From: Pelobates cultripes | Taxonomy: Eukaryota > Chordata > Amphibia > Anura > Pelobatidae | Reading direction: 5' to 3' | DNA: 64,000 bases | Assembly (NCBI GenBank): GCA_933207985.1 | Contig: OW240912.1 | Coordinates: forward strand, 250,597,522 to 250,661,521 | Shown: piece after piece, positions 11,940 through 25,295 of the stretch | Position numbering within the stretch: position 1 is the first letter of the stretch | Layout: each line of letters opens with the position of its first letter | Made by a program: the position numbers and the translations under genes | Notes under the pieces: model-generated | Databases searched by the model: none | What the model was told of the DNA's origin: nothing | The model's input: only the letters and a program-made list of their open reading frames with translations

Positions 11940-12267
11940 TGAGGGGAGGAGATGTGGGGGTTGTACCATATTTGTGATTGGGTACTGTACTAATTATGTA
12001 GGTGTCGCCCTCCCAAGGGCAGAATTGCATAAAAGGAAAAACCCTGTCAATAAAAGTTAGTTCTGCTTGACCCTTCAAAACGTAGCCTCATCTCGTTCTT
12101 GAAAGGGGATTGACTGCACCATTATCTTGCTCCATTTTACAGCTATGCCTGACTTTGCTCTTGGGTCTCGTGGATGGGAATAGAAAACTCCATTACTGCA
12201 CAGCAACTTGCCAGGAAAAGGACGTCTCCAACGGCTGATACCCCTTACAACCTGGGTAGCCGTTACA
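11940..12267 (+). mobile_element. LTR fragment (gypsy-like family, copy 1)
   Basis: This stretch matches the solo LTR at 38775-39746 in order. It has a CAATAAAAG signal near 12050, then AGTTCTGCTTGACC, then CTCATCTCGTTCTTG, and ends GTAGCCGTTACA at 12267. The upstream border is uncertain and I found no target duplication, so it is probably 5'-truncated or strongly diverged. Assignment to a gypsy-like retroelement is inference from form only. Confidence 0.5.
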
Positions 12268-13689
12268 TATAGTTATTGCCATGCCAGAAGATGGCATGTT
12301 AGATACTTAAGCTGTGGGATACTGTAAGTCCTGCAATACATAATTGCAAGGTTAGCCAAACTGCTTCCAAATCCAAACTCACAGTATTCCATGCTGCTTC
12401 GCCTGACAAGGACAATATTACCTGAACAACTGTACAGCTTACAGGAGACAATTCCTTATTTTGGACAGTTATTTCTGAAGTTCAAGTCTGTTGACCTTTT
12501 TCCTCTCTCTCTTTTTTGGACTCTTAATTCTTCTCCTTGTACGATTAAAAAAAAATACAGGAAGAAAAAGGAACAAAAATACAAATAAAAACCAAGCAAA
12601 GTAAAGAGGAAGAGAGGGAAAAGACAAAAGAATAAAACAATGCAAGAGTAAATGAAAGATGAAGAAACAATATGAGACTTTTCCTCCAAATTTGCAGTTG
12701 AGAAACCAAAGCTGCCATCTAGAGGCAAGTAGACAGTATCATCCAGGTTCTCAATGCTACTGTTTATTGTTTTTTTAACTCCTTTATCATGTTTTTCTGC
12801 TGTTTTGTTGCACTGTGATTACTTATTTGATCTCTCTCTTACATAGCAATGCCACAGCAGCACCATGTATATGGCTTCCACTAACAGGGGAGAGTACTCC
12901 CACTAAATTCTGTTTAGCTGTTCTAGAAATGTGTCAGCCAGATGTCCTTTCAATATTGGAGACTGCCCTTTGCTCGGTTGAGTTTTTATTATGGTTACTG
13001 ATGTGGCATGGCCACACTATTCAGCTCACAAGTCTAGGTCAGGGATAGGAAGACAGAACATATTAACAGATGTTAGAATGGCTGGGTTTAACGTAAAAAA
13101 CAGATAAATAGTGTAAACTTAATTTTAGGCAAGATTGGGATAAGATAAATATGGGAGTATGAGAGAACTAGCCAGTCAGGATTTCAAAGGTCTGCAAGGT
13201 AAATAAACAAGTCAAAGGTTAAATAACCAACTAAAAAAATCTGAGAATATGTAATGCACTAAACAAGGAACCAATAGGAAACCAGGACAGGGCAAAGACC
13301 ATGAGCCATAAAACTTTATTTATAGACTGAGGTGGATTTTGATTGGTCCATATCATCCCTGCAACCCCCAAAAGTGCAGTAATAAGATCAGTGATCACCT
13401 GGCTTCCCATGAACTTGAAAGTATGATAGGAGGCATATTAGCATTACTAGAGGAGCGCCGTGAGCATACAGCATCCCTCTCACTGTCTGGAGACTGGAAA
13501 GTATCTGCCTGTCGATCAGCTCCTTTTGCGCATTTGGAAGGTTTGAAATCTAGGGACGATCGGCAAGGTAGAAGAGGACCATAAGGCTCTGCATTGCAGT
13601 GCCGTGACATGACAGGGGTTTATATATTTATTTTTGGAAAAAAAAAATTTCACTGCTTAATAGCTGACACACTATTTCAATCTGTGCAA
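12268..13689. other. Unassigned DNA
   Basis: No gene or recognised element. 12540-12660 is purine-rich (A and G on the plus strand). 13330-13610 is slightly more GC-rich and carries opposing short ORFs without recognisable domains; it may be an old repeat. Confidence 0.4.
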
Positions 13690-14540
13690 TATCTCTTTAG
13701 GTCATAAGAGACACAAGGCCCATGTGATATCCAGGAAATGCATCTGTCATGGGGCAGAAAAAACAAATATTTTGAAAAAATTCTATATCACAGCCTACCA
13801 TTTAGCTATTCGCTCACAATGAATTTGACTAAACAAAAACCTAGTAGTCGTTATCAGTTTGTTTTTGTACATTGAATGGACAAGATATCCAAATTTTACT
13901 CGTCTATCTCCCTAACACCTTTCAAGTTACAACTTTAAGAGATGTGTTTAATAGGGTAGCACAGATATGTTGGGGTACTTTACTTCTCTTTGGTGACTTT
14001 GACATGCTTTGGACCATAACCTACCTACACTGGCACGTCACACTGCAGCCACAAAATGCATCTGCTAAAAATGAGCAGGGAATTCCTCACTGCATAACTT
14101 AATTGACGCTTCGGGTCAAGATTCCCAAGTTAGAGAATGCTGGTACTTCTCTGGGGTGCATGGAGTGTATTTGCAACTTAATTATCTTTCTTTACCTACC
14201 ATCATTTGTGCCCTTATGCACAAATGATGACGTGTATTCTATGGCTTGGACAGAACACTCCTTGTTACTATTAAAGTATGACTTTGGTATATTCAGGGGG
14301 CAGGATACTGAAGGATGAATCATAGTTTCTTGGAGAGAAAGGATGTAAAACAAAAAACTTCAGAAGTTATACAGGAATATTTTTGTTTGAATGTTCGAGC
14401 AGATATGACAGCTATGGTTAGCAAATAAGTCAGTAATACAAGAGATTTTGTTTTATACAAGATATATCTTTGGCCAAAAAACAAATACATTACCATACCA
14501 GATTACACACTCTAGAATTTCTTGATAAAAGCAATCCTAA
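13690..14540 (+). pseudogene. L1/Tx1-like LINE ORF2 fragment, endonuclease region
   Basis: The frame at 13872-14102 reads QILLVYLPNTFQV, then RDVFNRVAQICWGTLLLFGDFD. That corresponds to the NVYAPN and GGDFN blocks of the L1/Tx1 apurinic endonuclease, with decay. Upstream, around 13730, VISRKCICHGAEK can be aligned by eye with the QETH region after frameshifts. Downstream (14105-14540) broken frames resemble the end of the domain and the linker. Flanking ORF1 and RT parts are missing, so this is an isolated fragment. Confidence 0.55.
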
Positions 14541-15370
14541 GAAGGCTTGATTAACCTTGTTTTTATATTAACCTTGTTACACCCTTCTGGCTGTATTCCT
14601 GTATTTTTCTGGGTAGCTTAGCTCAAGTCCTGTCTTACAAAGACTTCATAATCAACTACAGTGGATAGGCTGAATTTGGGCAGCTATATAAAGCCTGGGT
14701 TGGGGAAGGAGGGGAGTGTTTACAAAGACTACATACAAGAGATATGCAGTGTAGATACTTATTTGTATTTGGGCAATGGAGTGTCTGTTTAAAACTTTAT
14801 TTTGTCTAAATCCTGTAAGACTGACATACTGTTCACTAACAGATTAAGAAATCAAAAACCATCCACCAACATACCCTTTTTAGATTCAATTGGGGAAAAA
14901 TGTTTATGACCCAAAGAGTATTTTCAATCTTTGTGCTGATTTTTTACTTACCGTTATAAACCTAAATAAAATAGAAATACTCCTCAGCCTCAACTTCAAC
15001 ATATCCTAATTACCTGTATGCGTTCAGATTGCTACAACTTTTTGAAGCAAAAGAGTTTCCGTGGGTTTGCCTATTATGGAAGAGGACGTTCTTTAGGTAT
15101 ACATTCTACTGGAAAGCTGGAAGACCAGATGAGTTCTCGGCTATATATTAGAAATTCTGCATTTTCTTACATTTAACAATATGATTCCCTACGCTAGTAC
15201 TCCAGTAAAATTCTTAGACGCGCACATAGTAACTTTGCAGAGGCCAAGAAAACTCCTAACAGGTGTGCAAATTTTTTAATTTATTTTTTTATGTTATATA
15301 GGGTTATTTTGCTTTGTTTTTCCTTTCTTTTTTTACTTTTTGTAAATGTTCTATTCTGAAATACTGTAGG
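14541..15370. other. Unassigned DNA
   Basis: Nothing recognisable. 14570-14760 has a TATATAAAG box-like string (14684-14692) but no associated gene, so I do not call a promoter. Confidence 0.4.
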
Positions 15371-15379
15371 ATGGATATA

Positions 15380-15785
15380 TAGCATTTTGTGCACTTTCTT
15401 ATAAATAGATAGATATTTTTTATTTTTTTTTGTGGAACAATAGATGAAGATCTCCCTTTTATTACCATATTATCCACATGGTTCCAAAAGTAAGAAAGTG
15501 CACAAAATGCTAATTTTCTTTCTGTATTCTTTTGTTTGAAGTCATATACTTAAAATTATACAGCAGGGAGATCTTCATCTATTGTTCCACAAAAAAAAAA
15601 TTAACAAAAATATCTATCTATCTATCTAATATCTATCTAATATCTATCTAATATCTATCTATCGATCTAGATAGATAGATAGATTTTAAAAAAAATAAAA
15701 AATTTGTGGAACAATAGATGAAGATCTCCCTGCTGTATAATTTGAAGTATATGACTTCAAACAAAAGAACACAGAAAGAAAATGC
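15380..15785. repeat. Nested inverted repeats around an ATCT/AGAT microsatellite
   Basis: Two inverted pairs overlap here. TAGCATTTTGTGCACTTTCTTA (about 15380) faces its complement at about 15492. A block of about 85 bp at 15516-15602, containing GCAGGGAGATCTTCATC and ATTGTTCCAC, faces its complement at 15702-15785. A third copy of GGAACAATAGATGAAGATCT lies at about 15434. The centre (15611-15685) is a run of ATCT units that turns into AGAT. It may be two head-to-head copies of one small element; the family is unknown. Confidence 0.75.
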
Positions 15786-16287
15786 GATAGAAGAGGCAGT
15801 AAGGAAGCATCCTTGTCTGTTAATCGGAAGCTATTTTTCTTATAGGGGTTTATTCTCTGAAACGTTATTTGGGTTTGTTCTTACAAGAACATGCAACTCC
15901 ACTTTGGTTATTTATATTGTAAAATCTGCAGTTCTCATGATAAATCATGGAAATATTAAGTGCACATGCTTGCAAATGCTTCCAGAAGAATGAAATGTAA
16001 GCTTACTTTGGCATCTGCACCATATTCATTGGACATTTGATATTGACGGAAAAGCCAAACAAAATAAAATTAATTAATTTTACTTGATAAGAATACGACT
16101 AATATAATACAGGGCTACAATTTGAATTATGTAATTCTTTTCAATTCTCTCTTTTTTTTTTTCTTTTTTTTTTTAAAAACTACCATTACTTGTTTAAGGG
16201 TCAATTTTCTAGAATCAATAAATGTATGTATATACGGGTGTTTGAGTTTAGTGAATATTTTTTTTTTTTAAATCACATTAAATTTAG

Positions 16288-16904
16288 TTAACCCCTTAAC
16301 GCCGGAGGGCGTACTATTACGTCCTATTTTAAGTGGCTCTAAACGCCGCTGGGCGTAATAGTACGCTCTCCGTTTTTTTTGTACTTACCCGGTCGCCAGC
16401 GATTCCACGCCGGCGATCGCAGTTGGGGGGACTCCCAGAGAGCCCCCCGCGGCACATCCGACGTCCTGAAGCCCCCCCGGCCATGGCCGGGATAGCTGGC
16501 TTCTGTATTGCCAGCAGGGGGGCTGCCTGTAATGAAAGGTGGTCCCCCTGCTGGCTGGAAATAAAATAAATTAAAGTTAAAAGTGTAAAAAAAAAAAAAT
16601 TATATACTTAGATCATATATATATATAAACATATACATACACACTGTCTAGGTGTATTTTACTATTAATATATATTATAAAAAAAAATAAAAATGTAAAT
16701 ATGTTAAAAAATAAAATTAAAAAAATAATTAAAAATAAATAATTAAAAAATATATAGATGTGTGTTATTTCGTTCTAACTGTATTGTGATATTAATATAT
16801 ATATATTTATATCAAAATACACGTAGAACGAAATAATATATATATATACATAAATATATACGTACATATCACTATATATATATACCTATATATAAATAAA
16901 AATA

Positions 16905-16938
<34 letters not shown>

Positions 16939-17673
16939 CATTTATATACACATACGTATATATATACATATATTAATTCTACATATATATTTATGTAATA
17001 TTTTTACATAATTAGGTATCTTTATTAATTACAATTAACGGGACCTGCCTGACAACCGATGTCGAAAGTAAAGGGAATTTAATTTGCTAGCACTATATTT
17101 AACCCTATAACTTTCCAAGACACCATAAAACCTGTACATGGGGGGTACTGTTCTACTCAGGAGACTTCGCTGAACACAAATATTAGTGTTTCAAAACAGT
17201 AAAATGTATTACAACAATGATATCGCCAGTAAAAGTGGCGTTTTTTGCATTTTACGCACAAACAGCACTTACACGGACATATTATTGCTGTGATACTTTT
17301 TACTGTTTTGAAACACAAATATTTGTGTTCAGCGAAGTCTCCCGAGTACAACAGTACCCCTCATGTACAAGTTTTATGGTGTTTTCAAAAGTTACAGCGT
17401 CAAATATAAGGCTTGTGTTTCATTTTTTTCACATTAAAATTTGCCAGATTGGTTAGGTTGCCTTTGAGACCCTATGGTAGCCCAAGAATGGAAATTACCC
17501 ATATGATGGCATACCATTTGCAAAAGAATAAAATGATATATAATAAGGGTGGGTGCATTTACTATGAAAGAGGTGAATTATGGTTGGACAGACATGTAGC
17601 GCAAATGCCAGGTTTTGTTTACATTTTGTTTTGTTCACAACGTGTACATTTGGCTCAGTCCTTAAGGGGTTAA
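16288..17673 (+). mobile_element. TTAA element copy C (internally shortened)
   Basis: TTAA duplicates lie at 16288-16291 and 17670-17673, with ends CCCCTTAACGCCGGAGG and CAGTCCTTAAGGGG. It is collinear with copy B but only 1.38 kb. The hairpin near 16482 has collapsed to GGCCATGGCC. The ACTTAGATC palindrome (16610) has one arm only, as does the GTCTAGGTGTATTTTAC one (16645). The second long palindrome is cut in its left arm and joined at about 17525 to the AATAAAATGATATATAA stretch near the 3' end. It is non-coding. Confidence 0.85.
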
Positions 17674-17843
17674 ACTTGTGCATGACGAGAAAAACACTTT
17701 TTTAAAGAAATAAACAAAAAATTTCAGGATGGTAAAAAGTCGCCCATATGTCAGTCTATCCTGGCAGAATTTCAGTCTAAAAAACTAATTCTGGAAACAA
17801 ATATGTGCACTGCAAAAAAATAAAAAGTTTTAATCTTTCATTT

Positions 17844-18240
17844 GTACAGGAATACTATACGCACCCAGACCACTTCATCTAAATTAAGTAGTCTGGGTGC
17901 ATTGGCACTGTAGTTTTAGTCATGAATGTAAAACATTGGCATTTTGTAATGTTTTCATTGCAGAGCTAAATACACCTCTAGAGGTTGTCTTCCTTACAGC
18001 CACTAGATGGTGCTTCCACTGCAATCACCGAATCAGACTTGGTTATGAGATGTTTAACATCCGCACATATTGCATGCAGACATTGAATGTTGGTGGCTGC
18101 ACGGGGAAAGTCTCAGTTCTGGAAAAGGTGAGTAAAACCCTTTACACCTTTTTTAAATTAAATTTAGGGGATCCTGAATCTGAATAGAGAGTAAAGCACT
18201 ATAGCATTAGGTATATTGTACATATATAGTGTTTCTTTAA
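17844..18240. mobile_element. T2-like MITE, diverged
   Basis: The left side starts CAGGAATACTATACGCACCC with an internal hairpin (CCCAGACCACTT facing AAGTAGTCTGGG). The right end reads ATATAGTGTTTCTTTAA. The left TTAA is degraded. Form and end motifs fit the T2 family seen elsewhere in the window; the short ORF across it is not a gene. Confidence 0.6.
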
Positions 18241-19029
18241 TTGTATTATTTGTTTTATGGATTATACAGAGCTTAACAGCAATCACTTGCATTTGTTGCA
18301 GACCTTGCAGTGGGCACCTTAATTCATGAAAAACATGAATGAATATACTCGTATGAGTTAATCAAACCACTCTGTGACTTATTTTAACGGTTTTGTCTCA
18401 TGAATTCATGAGTCGCAGCCAGGTGTATTGTCAGCAATTCTGCATAGATAATATTTAGCCAAATCTGGCATACAAGAAGTCAGAAAACCGAGTAAGCTAA
18501 CTAGGTCAAATCAAGAAATAAACTCCAGAAATATTCACTACCAGGAGGACCAACAGAAAGAGTCCACTGTCAAAATAATATAGGTTTTTATAGTTTAACC
18601 TATTTTATAAATGTGAATGTGTATTCTAGTGTAGAAGTGACAGAAATAGATTTAAAGAGATATCTAGAACAACATGCCATGCTCTTTTTTTCTAGTTAGA
18701 ATGCAGTGTTTAGTATTAAACCAAAACAGCCTTTCTCATTTAGGACAAAAATGCCAATTTTGGTCTATGACTCATTAGAAACGGTTGACAATTTTCTTCT
18801 TGGAGAAAACTGATTTCTTCATTGGCATCCTCTCAAAGATACCACTCTTATGGTACTTTCATCTTAATGCACTCAAGACAACTGGCAGTAGGCAAAATAA
18901 GAAATTTCTCCAGATCTCTAGTTCTTTTTGTGAACTCATAGTATGTCTTTATAGGAACTCTCTAAGCACCAATACAACTTTAGTTTAATAACAAAATTGT
19001 CTAAATCATGTCTTCTGTCTCACAGCATA
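18241..19029. other. Unassigned AT-rich DNA
   Basis: No gene, RNA or repeat end recognised. Confidence 0.45.
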
Positions 19030-19215
19030 TTTCTCTGCCATTTAGGAATTACATCACTTTATTTATGCACCTCTCCTGGCTGTGACCCACACAGGTTCCT
19101 TTTACACTTCTTGAAAAGGTGGCCTAATTTTTAAACTTCCCATATTGCACAGTGTTCTATATGTGTGCGGAATATGTTAGCGCTATATAAATACCTAAAA
19201 CCATAATAATTTAGA
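19030..19215 (+). mobile_element. Old T2-family fragment followed by an L2-type 3' tail
   Basis: TGCCATTTAGGAATTACATC (19037) and the text to about 19140 align by eye with the interior of the T2 copies at 38054 and 41821 (TGCCATTTAGGAGTTAAATC onward). From about 19160, GTGCGGAATATGTTAGCGC and TATATAAATA form the typical end of L2-clade LINEs. Both are short relics. Confidence 0.5.
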
Positions 19216-19994
19216 ATATCTTATCTATTGTTCTGTTAATTGCCTGCAGCACTTTTCTGTGTGAACAGGGGTAAACACACTGTGCTGTAAAATAACATAT
19301 TTTTTCAAGGAGTCTGAGTTGCAGCTAAGGAAGTTGTGGCTTTATAACCAAACTGAGGGCAGAAAAACAGAGAATACTGAGGGTGCAAACTTGTTTTAGC
19401 TCATCTTGTGCCATTACAGAGAGATCCACCAAAGAGCAAGCTATTTGAGTTTTTTTTTTTTTTTTTTTTTAAAGGGTAAACCAGATGCAGACTCTTTGCT
19501 CACTGTGACTAGAGGAGTATTGGCTATACCTTACTGATGAGGCCTTACAAGGCTGAAATGATCATCTGTGGTTGCTGTATCTCTAGTGCAGAGGGAGTCA
19601 GCTTGTGTTTTGGAATTGCACAGCCCTTTTGGGTGGGATCAGTATGGTGGCTGCATTGTGATTAGGTGAATGTTATTTAAGCCATAACAAGAAAGTGGAG
19701 GGTTAAATACAATGGCGTGGGGGCTATTTAAATGTAAAAAAAACAAAAAAAAACAACTGCACACCCATTTTCCTTCTCCATCTTTCCTCTCTGTGTTTGT
19801 GTTTCAGATTTATTTTTTAGCAGAGTCAATGGACACTGTTATTTCATAAAAACAATATTTAATCAATCCATTGAAAATACACATTGGTGAGCGTACCTAT
19901 GGAGCAATTTGACTATATTATAGTATGTTAAGTATGTTGAGGCAATTTTTAAGCAGGAAATTTAAATGAAAAGGCTAGAGGTCTATACAAGCTA
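19216..19994. other. Unassigned DNA with a poly(T) run
   Basis: A T run at about 19450-19470 and an A-rich run at 19735-19755. I see no gene or transposon end. Confidence 0.4.
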
Positions 19995-20690
19995 ACCATG
20001 TGTGCATTAAATTGGTCCATGCTGCTATAATCTCTGTCCTTGACTACTGCAATCAGCTTCTAAGTGATCTAACGCATTCCCAGCTGGCCCTACTGCAGCC
20101 TACAATGAACGCGGCGGCGAGGCTCATCTTCCTCTCTGCCCACACCTACCATACCTTCCCCTCTGTCACTCCTTATACCAGCTGCCTTTCAAATTTAGGG
20201 CTCAAATTAAAATTCTGGTGCTTACTTACAAATATCTACATTCTTCTCCTATCTACCTATCCTTGCTAACTCACTCATACGCGCACTTCTGACACGCACC
20301 TTGAAGACTTCTCTAGGACTGTGCCATTCCTAAGGAACTCCCATTCCTGCTCCATTAGACTCTCCCCTAGTCACAGTTCCTTCAAAAGAACACTTCTTTA
20401 GCAAAGCATAAGAATTAAAGTGCCAATAGCTTTCCCTCCCCTCACCTTGGTAACCAACCCTACTTCCTCTCCTGCAACTGTCTCATTCAATAAACTAACT
20501 CTATTCTAGTAACCTACTTTTCCCCATACACGAAATACAGTCTATCCTTACCTCTTGTGCCACTCTACGCCACTCACTCTAGAATTTAAGCTAGTTTGAG
20601 AAGGACCCTCAATAACCTTTGTTCCTGCGTGCTCAACTGAGAAATTTCTTGGCGCTTTATAAGTAATAATAAAGTAGAGAGCACACTCTA
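19995..20690 (+). pseudogene. L2-clade LINE, 3' fragment
   Basis: The frame at 20000-20269 reads VHAAIISVLDYCNQLLSDL, then QLALLQPTMNAAARLIFLS, the conserved C-terminal part of L2 ORF2 downstream of the RT. Further downstream, broken frames keep the order of the family (ARAPF-type block near 20310; FKRTLL-type block near 20380). It ends with GGCGCTTTATAAGTAATAATAA, the L2 3' tail. The copy is 5'-truncated and dead. Confidence 0.8.
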
Positions 20691-23600
20691 TACTCCAGCT
20701 ACTACTACTGTGGGAAATTTAACTCATGAGGTGAAAAAAAACATTTCCATAAATATTTTAAGGTTGGCAAACCAATTCTAGCATACTGTGACAAGAAAAA
20801 AGATGAATTGCATCTTTTTTTTCAGATAAGAGATTTTTGGTTACATTTTTCAATTCAGAATTTTTTTTTTTTTTTTGTGAATACCTAGTTGAACATGTCT
20901 CTAATGCTTCAGGCCATGCCATAAAATATAAACTAAAGTAAAGTTAGTGAAACTCTATTTTTTTTGTGGTACACACTTTAATGGGACGAACTTTTATTTG
21001 ACATTTAGCCAAATTGTAAATTTCTGTTTAATTTCCCTGGTTTATTATTTTGATTAAAGGTTAAAATGTTCCTTGAGTGGACCTCCCTTTCCAAATAATA
21101 GTTTCAAGGATGATAAGTAGAGAAATTAAAATTATGTTATGTTTATTTTATTTATTACTTGGCACAAAAAGGGTGAGGATTAGTTATTATTTACATAGCT
21201 TACATAGTAGGATTCGGCATGTGGAACCATGGGGTGTCATGAAAGAAAGAAGAAACTATGCAAACAACAAACACTACTAGTTGGAAAAGGGAGGACACTT
21301 TTTAATTGGAACCCACCCCTAAGCATTAAGTAGGCAGGATGCTAATGCATTTTACATTTTACAGATGTTTCTGTAGACCAATGTTTATTGCAGCATTTAT
21401 CCATAAGACCAAATATATTTTCTTCACATGTTTGCTTTTCCCTGTTGGTTATTTTTCATTTACATTGAAGTAATCCAACTTTCAGGTTTTTTGATTTAAA
21501 ATTGACCCAGTGTTATCATTCGTTATCACTTTACATTTCCAGCTCTTTTCAGTACTGGACAAATATTAATCTATATGTCTCTCTCTTTATTCACTCTCAC
21601 TTTGCTTCTTCTTACATGGATTCCTTTAGAAAATACATTTCAATCATGTTTATTTTGGGTTACACAGGATGCATATATATATTAGATATTAGTTTGTAGA
21701 TAAGATAAGGAACATGCATTTCCCTTCTTGACTTAATAGAGGAAGGTGTATGTGTCTTAGATGTCTAATGAACCATAATTTACAATTTGTTTTGGTCCAT
21801 AGAAATTCCAAAATTCTAACCATGCCTTATGTTTGATCTAATAAGATAATCCTTCTTATTCTTCTGAGAATGGAAATACTGAAGACATTTATAGCTATGC
21901 CCTGATCACATGAATTTTTTAGAGAGTTAAGCTTAGAGAAAATTGTCATCATGAAGTGAAAAAGCATAAGCACTATGTGTAGAACCAGAAAGTAATGTAT
22001 TAATAAATATAATATAAAGAGGAGCTGCAGATGATTGAATGTTCCTAGGCTCAATAGTGGCTTGTGTGCTAATCTTCATTCATTGTCTGTTTGTTGGGGT
22101 TTACCAAACTGCATATGTGGAGTGTTCAGATTGTGAGGTCTCTGTTTCTTTTCCCTATCCTTTCCCAGTGACTCTTCACTAGGTAGTAGCTCTCTCTACT
22201 TCATCTTTAGGACCAAATTTACATCTCAGGTGCTTGTAGACTAAGCATAATCAGCAGATGACACTAGCTCCCTCTGCCCCCCAAATAAAATTCAGTTCAC
22301 TATTGCTTAATCTATGATTTGTAGATAACATAGGTGCCACTAGTAGACAGGTTGATATCTGATAAATCTGACCCTGCTTGTCTCCATGCTTATGTCATTA
22401 TCCCTCTACCTTCTAGTTCTCTCATTCTTCGTTTACCCTTCCTTATTTCTTTACCTCCCCTCTTCTTTCTGATTATTTTGACATTTGTTCCTTGGTAATG
22501 CGTTTCATTGAATCAATGCTGACATAAGTATTCTCACTTTCACTAATGTTGAGCGTTGTCTGTTAGATTAAGTTCTTTGCTTGGTTCTGTAGAACTAAAA
22601 AAAAATAAAAAAAATAAAAAAATTAAATTGATATTTTAGGCACAAGTCTGAAAAACATTATCTAATGAACAATGTTATATAATTGCTTCATAGCCTCTGA
22701 GGAAGACATGTTGAAGGAAATCCAGACCCTTTATTAGATACAGATTTTCTGCAAGGCAACATAACTAAACACAGTAATTTACACTTATAAAGTAGAAACA
22801 AAATGAAATAGTGTAGCAGGTTTTTGAAATATCACATTTCAGTTGGAGGTCTACAAGACTGTTTTAATGTAAAAGAAGTTGGGGTGACAAAAAAAGAAGA
22901 AAATGAGAAGGATTGTAAGTGGGTAAGAAGCATAAACTAAACGTGTGAATGTTATATTAGAGTCATAGGAAATGTATTTTCTCTCTGTGACATAAAAGTG
23001 GAAATTGCTTTAATGGGTTTGTTTTCCTTTTTTACCTTTATTTTGGATCAATGACATCAACAGAGATTTGTGAAAGGGTGAAAATGATGAACTTAAATCT
23101 TTTTTCCAGTTTAAATTACTCTGTTGCTATGTTGTGATTACATAATGTTGTTTGAGTTTTCATTCGTGTTCTGGTTGATCTGCATCTGTTCTGTGAAGGT
23201 TACTGTGATTAGGATTGAGTAATTTTATGAAATAATTGTTATTGGCCGAAGATAAGATTTTAATAGTCTGTCAGCAAAATACTGATAAAAGACAGTCCTA
23301 ATATAAAAGCACATTTAGATAGCTGTTTGATACAAACCCATTTGTACTTGAGGAAGCTAGTCTCCTCCGAGCCACACGTGTGTTGTGGCTTAACAAGAAG
23401 AGCCAATACTCCACTAGTAAAATAATGGGGATTTCCGTGTCTCTTACTTGCATGATATGCATTATTAATACTTTATAATCCACACAATTCATAGAAAATA
23501 TTACTCAACTTCAAAAATACTAATGGAAACAACAAATATCATAAAAAATATAGTAAAATATACTAAAAAGACAAGTAAAATCTATGGAAATAATAAGTAG

Positions 23601-25295
23601 ATAATGCAAAATATACTCACTGTGTGTGGTCAGTAATGAACAAGCAGCGCTGAGCGCTTACCTTGCCTTTTACACAACTAAGATCTTCCATTCGCCTTTA
23701 ATTGTGTAGCATGTCCAAGTGTTTGTTTTTTATATTCTTTTGTAATACTAGTTCCAACATTTTTGCATAGATTTTTACAACCACCACTACAACAAAAATA
23801 GATTTGTAATTCGTTCCTTTTATAGATCTTGCAGAGGAATTCATCACTTGCCATTTCAGCTTTATGACAAATTTGGTGCGGGCTTAGTATATCTCAAAAA
23901 TAAGAAAAAGTGCGAACATCTGGGCTGTAGATTTTACCCAAAATATGTGATTGTAATAGCATGTTTAGTTACCTTGTGTCTGGTATGGTAATATGGTATG
24001 GTTGATTTATGTAGTATGACAGACAGAATATATTAGTTCTTCTATAGTCTAAAATATTGAAGAAAAAATCCTATAAATGTAAATTATGCTGAAATCCTTA
24101 GTAAACGTTAAGACATTGGATAGAAATGTTATTTCTCCATTCAATATGGTAGACTGACTAGAGTAGTACACATTTTATTCTGCTATGAAACCCATGTGTT
24201 TATGTAAAATCATTGCTAGCTATTATAGAACATGACAGTAAATAAGGAACCTGCACTGATGATTTTCATTCTTCATTTTAAATGCTACTGCTATGAGAAA
24301 TGCTAGCATAGAAAGCACCACACGAGGGAGTTCTAGGCTCTTTTATCTTTTTACGAAATAAAGAAATAGTGTACTGTAAATCTACATTGAATGCATTTAA
24401 ATGTTCACCTTTTTAGCAGTTTTTAAAATTATAATGCAATTAGTATGCTTTAATGTGGAATTATTTAATCATAACATTAACATCCTATAAATGAATGTGT
24501 CTACCTAATAAAATGTTAAACCAATATTTCTGTTAATTCAATTTATAAATATATTATATATATACATTTTATTTTATCTTCTCTCCAAATGTTTTCCAAC
24601 CATTTTAATGTATACAGCTAAAGAGTTTATTTATTACCCACAGCATTCTTAATTACAAAAGGGAGATTACAAAGGGAAAATGCCCACAAGTTTTAATGTG
24701 CTATACATATGTTTTATTAAAAATAATGTAAGAAAACATAAATAAGTAAAATAAGAAAAGCTATCATCAATATTTCCCGTAGATACACAGTTTAGAGAGG
24801 TTGTTTGTTGGTACAGGTATACCCTTCCATTACCAGAAGGATATAGAAAAACCCAATAGACAAACCATAGGAAAAAGCTAAATCTAGAGACAGTGCGATA
24901 AACAAAATATAAAAAAAATAAATAAATCTATCTTTATTTAGTTCTTTAATTGCATTTATTAATATGTGTGTAGTTTTGCCATTTTTATAGCTTAACACGA
25001 CATTAATAACTCTTAGCTTTATAACATCAAAGAAATGTTACACTTTTCTATCAAGCCTATTTCAGTAATTCACCTGTTAGTAAATTTGAAGATTCATATA
25101 ATTGCAGACTGCAATTACTTCAACTCTGAGACAATCTGTAGTTGAATCACGAAATGAGCGCACAATTGACAGGCATGTTTGTTTTGATTCGGGATTCAGA
25201 ATTCTGCTCTTGGTGCCAAAAAAAGATAATTGGTGGGAAAGAAGATGAGGAGGAGTAAAAAAATATTTATGTTTATATGTTTGCATATTATATAT
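20691..25295. other. Unassigned AT-rich intergenic DNA
   Basis: About 4.6 kb with no recognisable gene, RNA or mobile element. Short A runs (22600-22625) and T runs (20862-20877) occur. Short ORFs are composition-driven. This may be intronic or intergenic sequence; nothing here decides which. Confidence 0.45.

Noticed and set aside
14680..14700. TATATAAAG as a possible promoter
   Set aside because: No gene or initiator context downstream; expected by chance in AT-rich DNA.
22680..22730. CTGAGGAAGAC...GGAAAT string resembling a hammerhead core
   Set aside because: No stem II can be formed between the two strings and no stem I partner exists.
23335..23400. CTTGAGGAAGC...CACACGTGTG string similar to Penelope ends
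   Set aside because: The GAAAC box is absent and pairing is poor; too weak to call.
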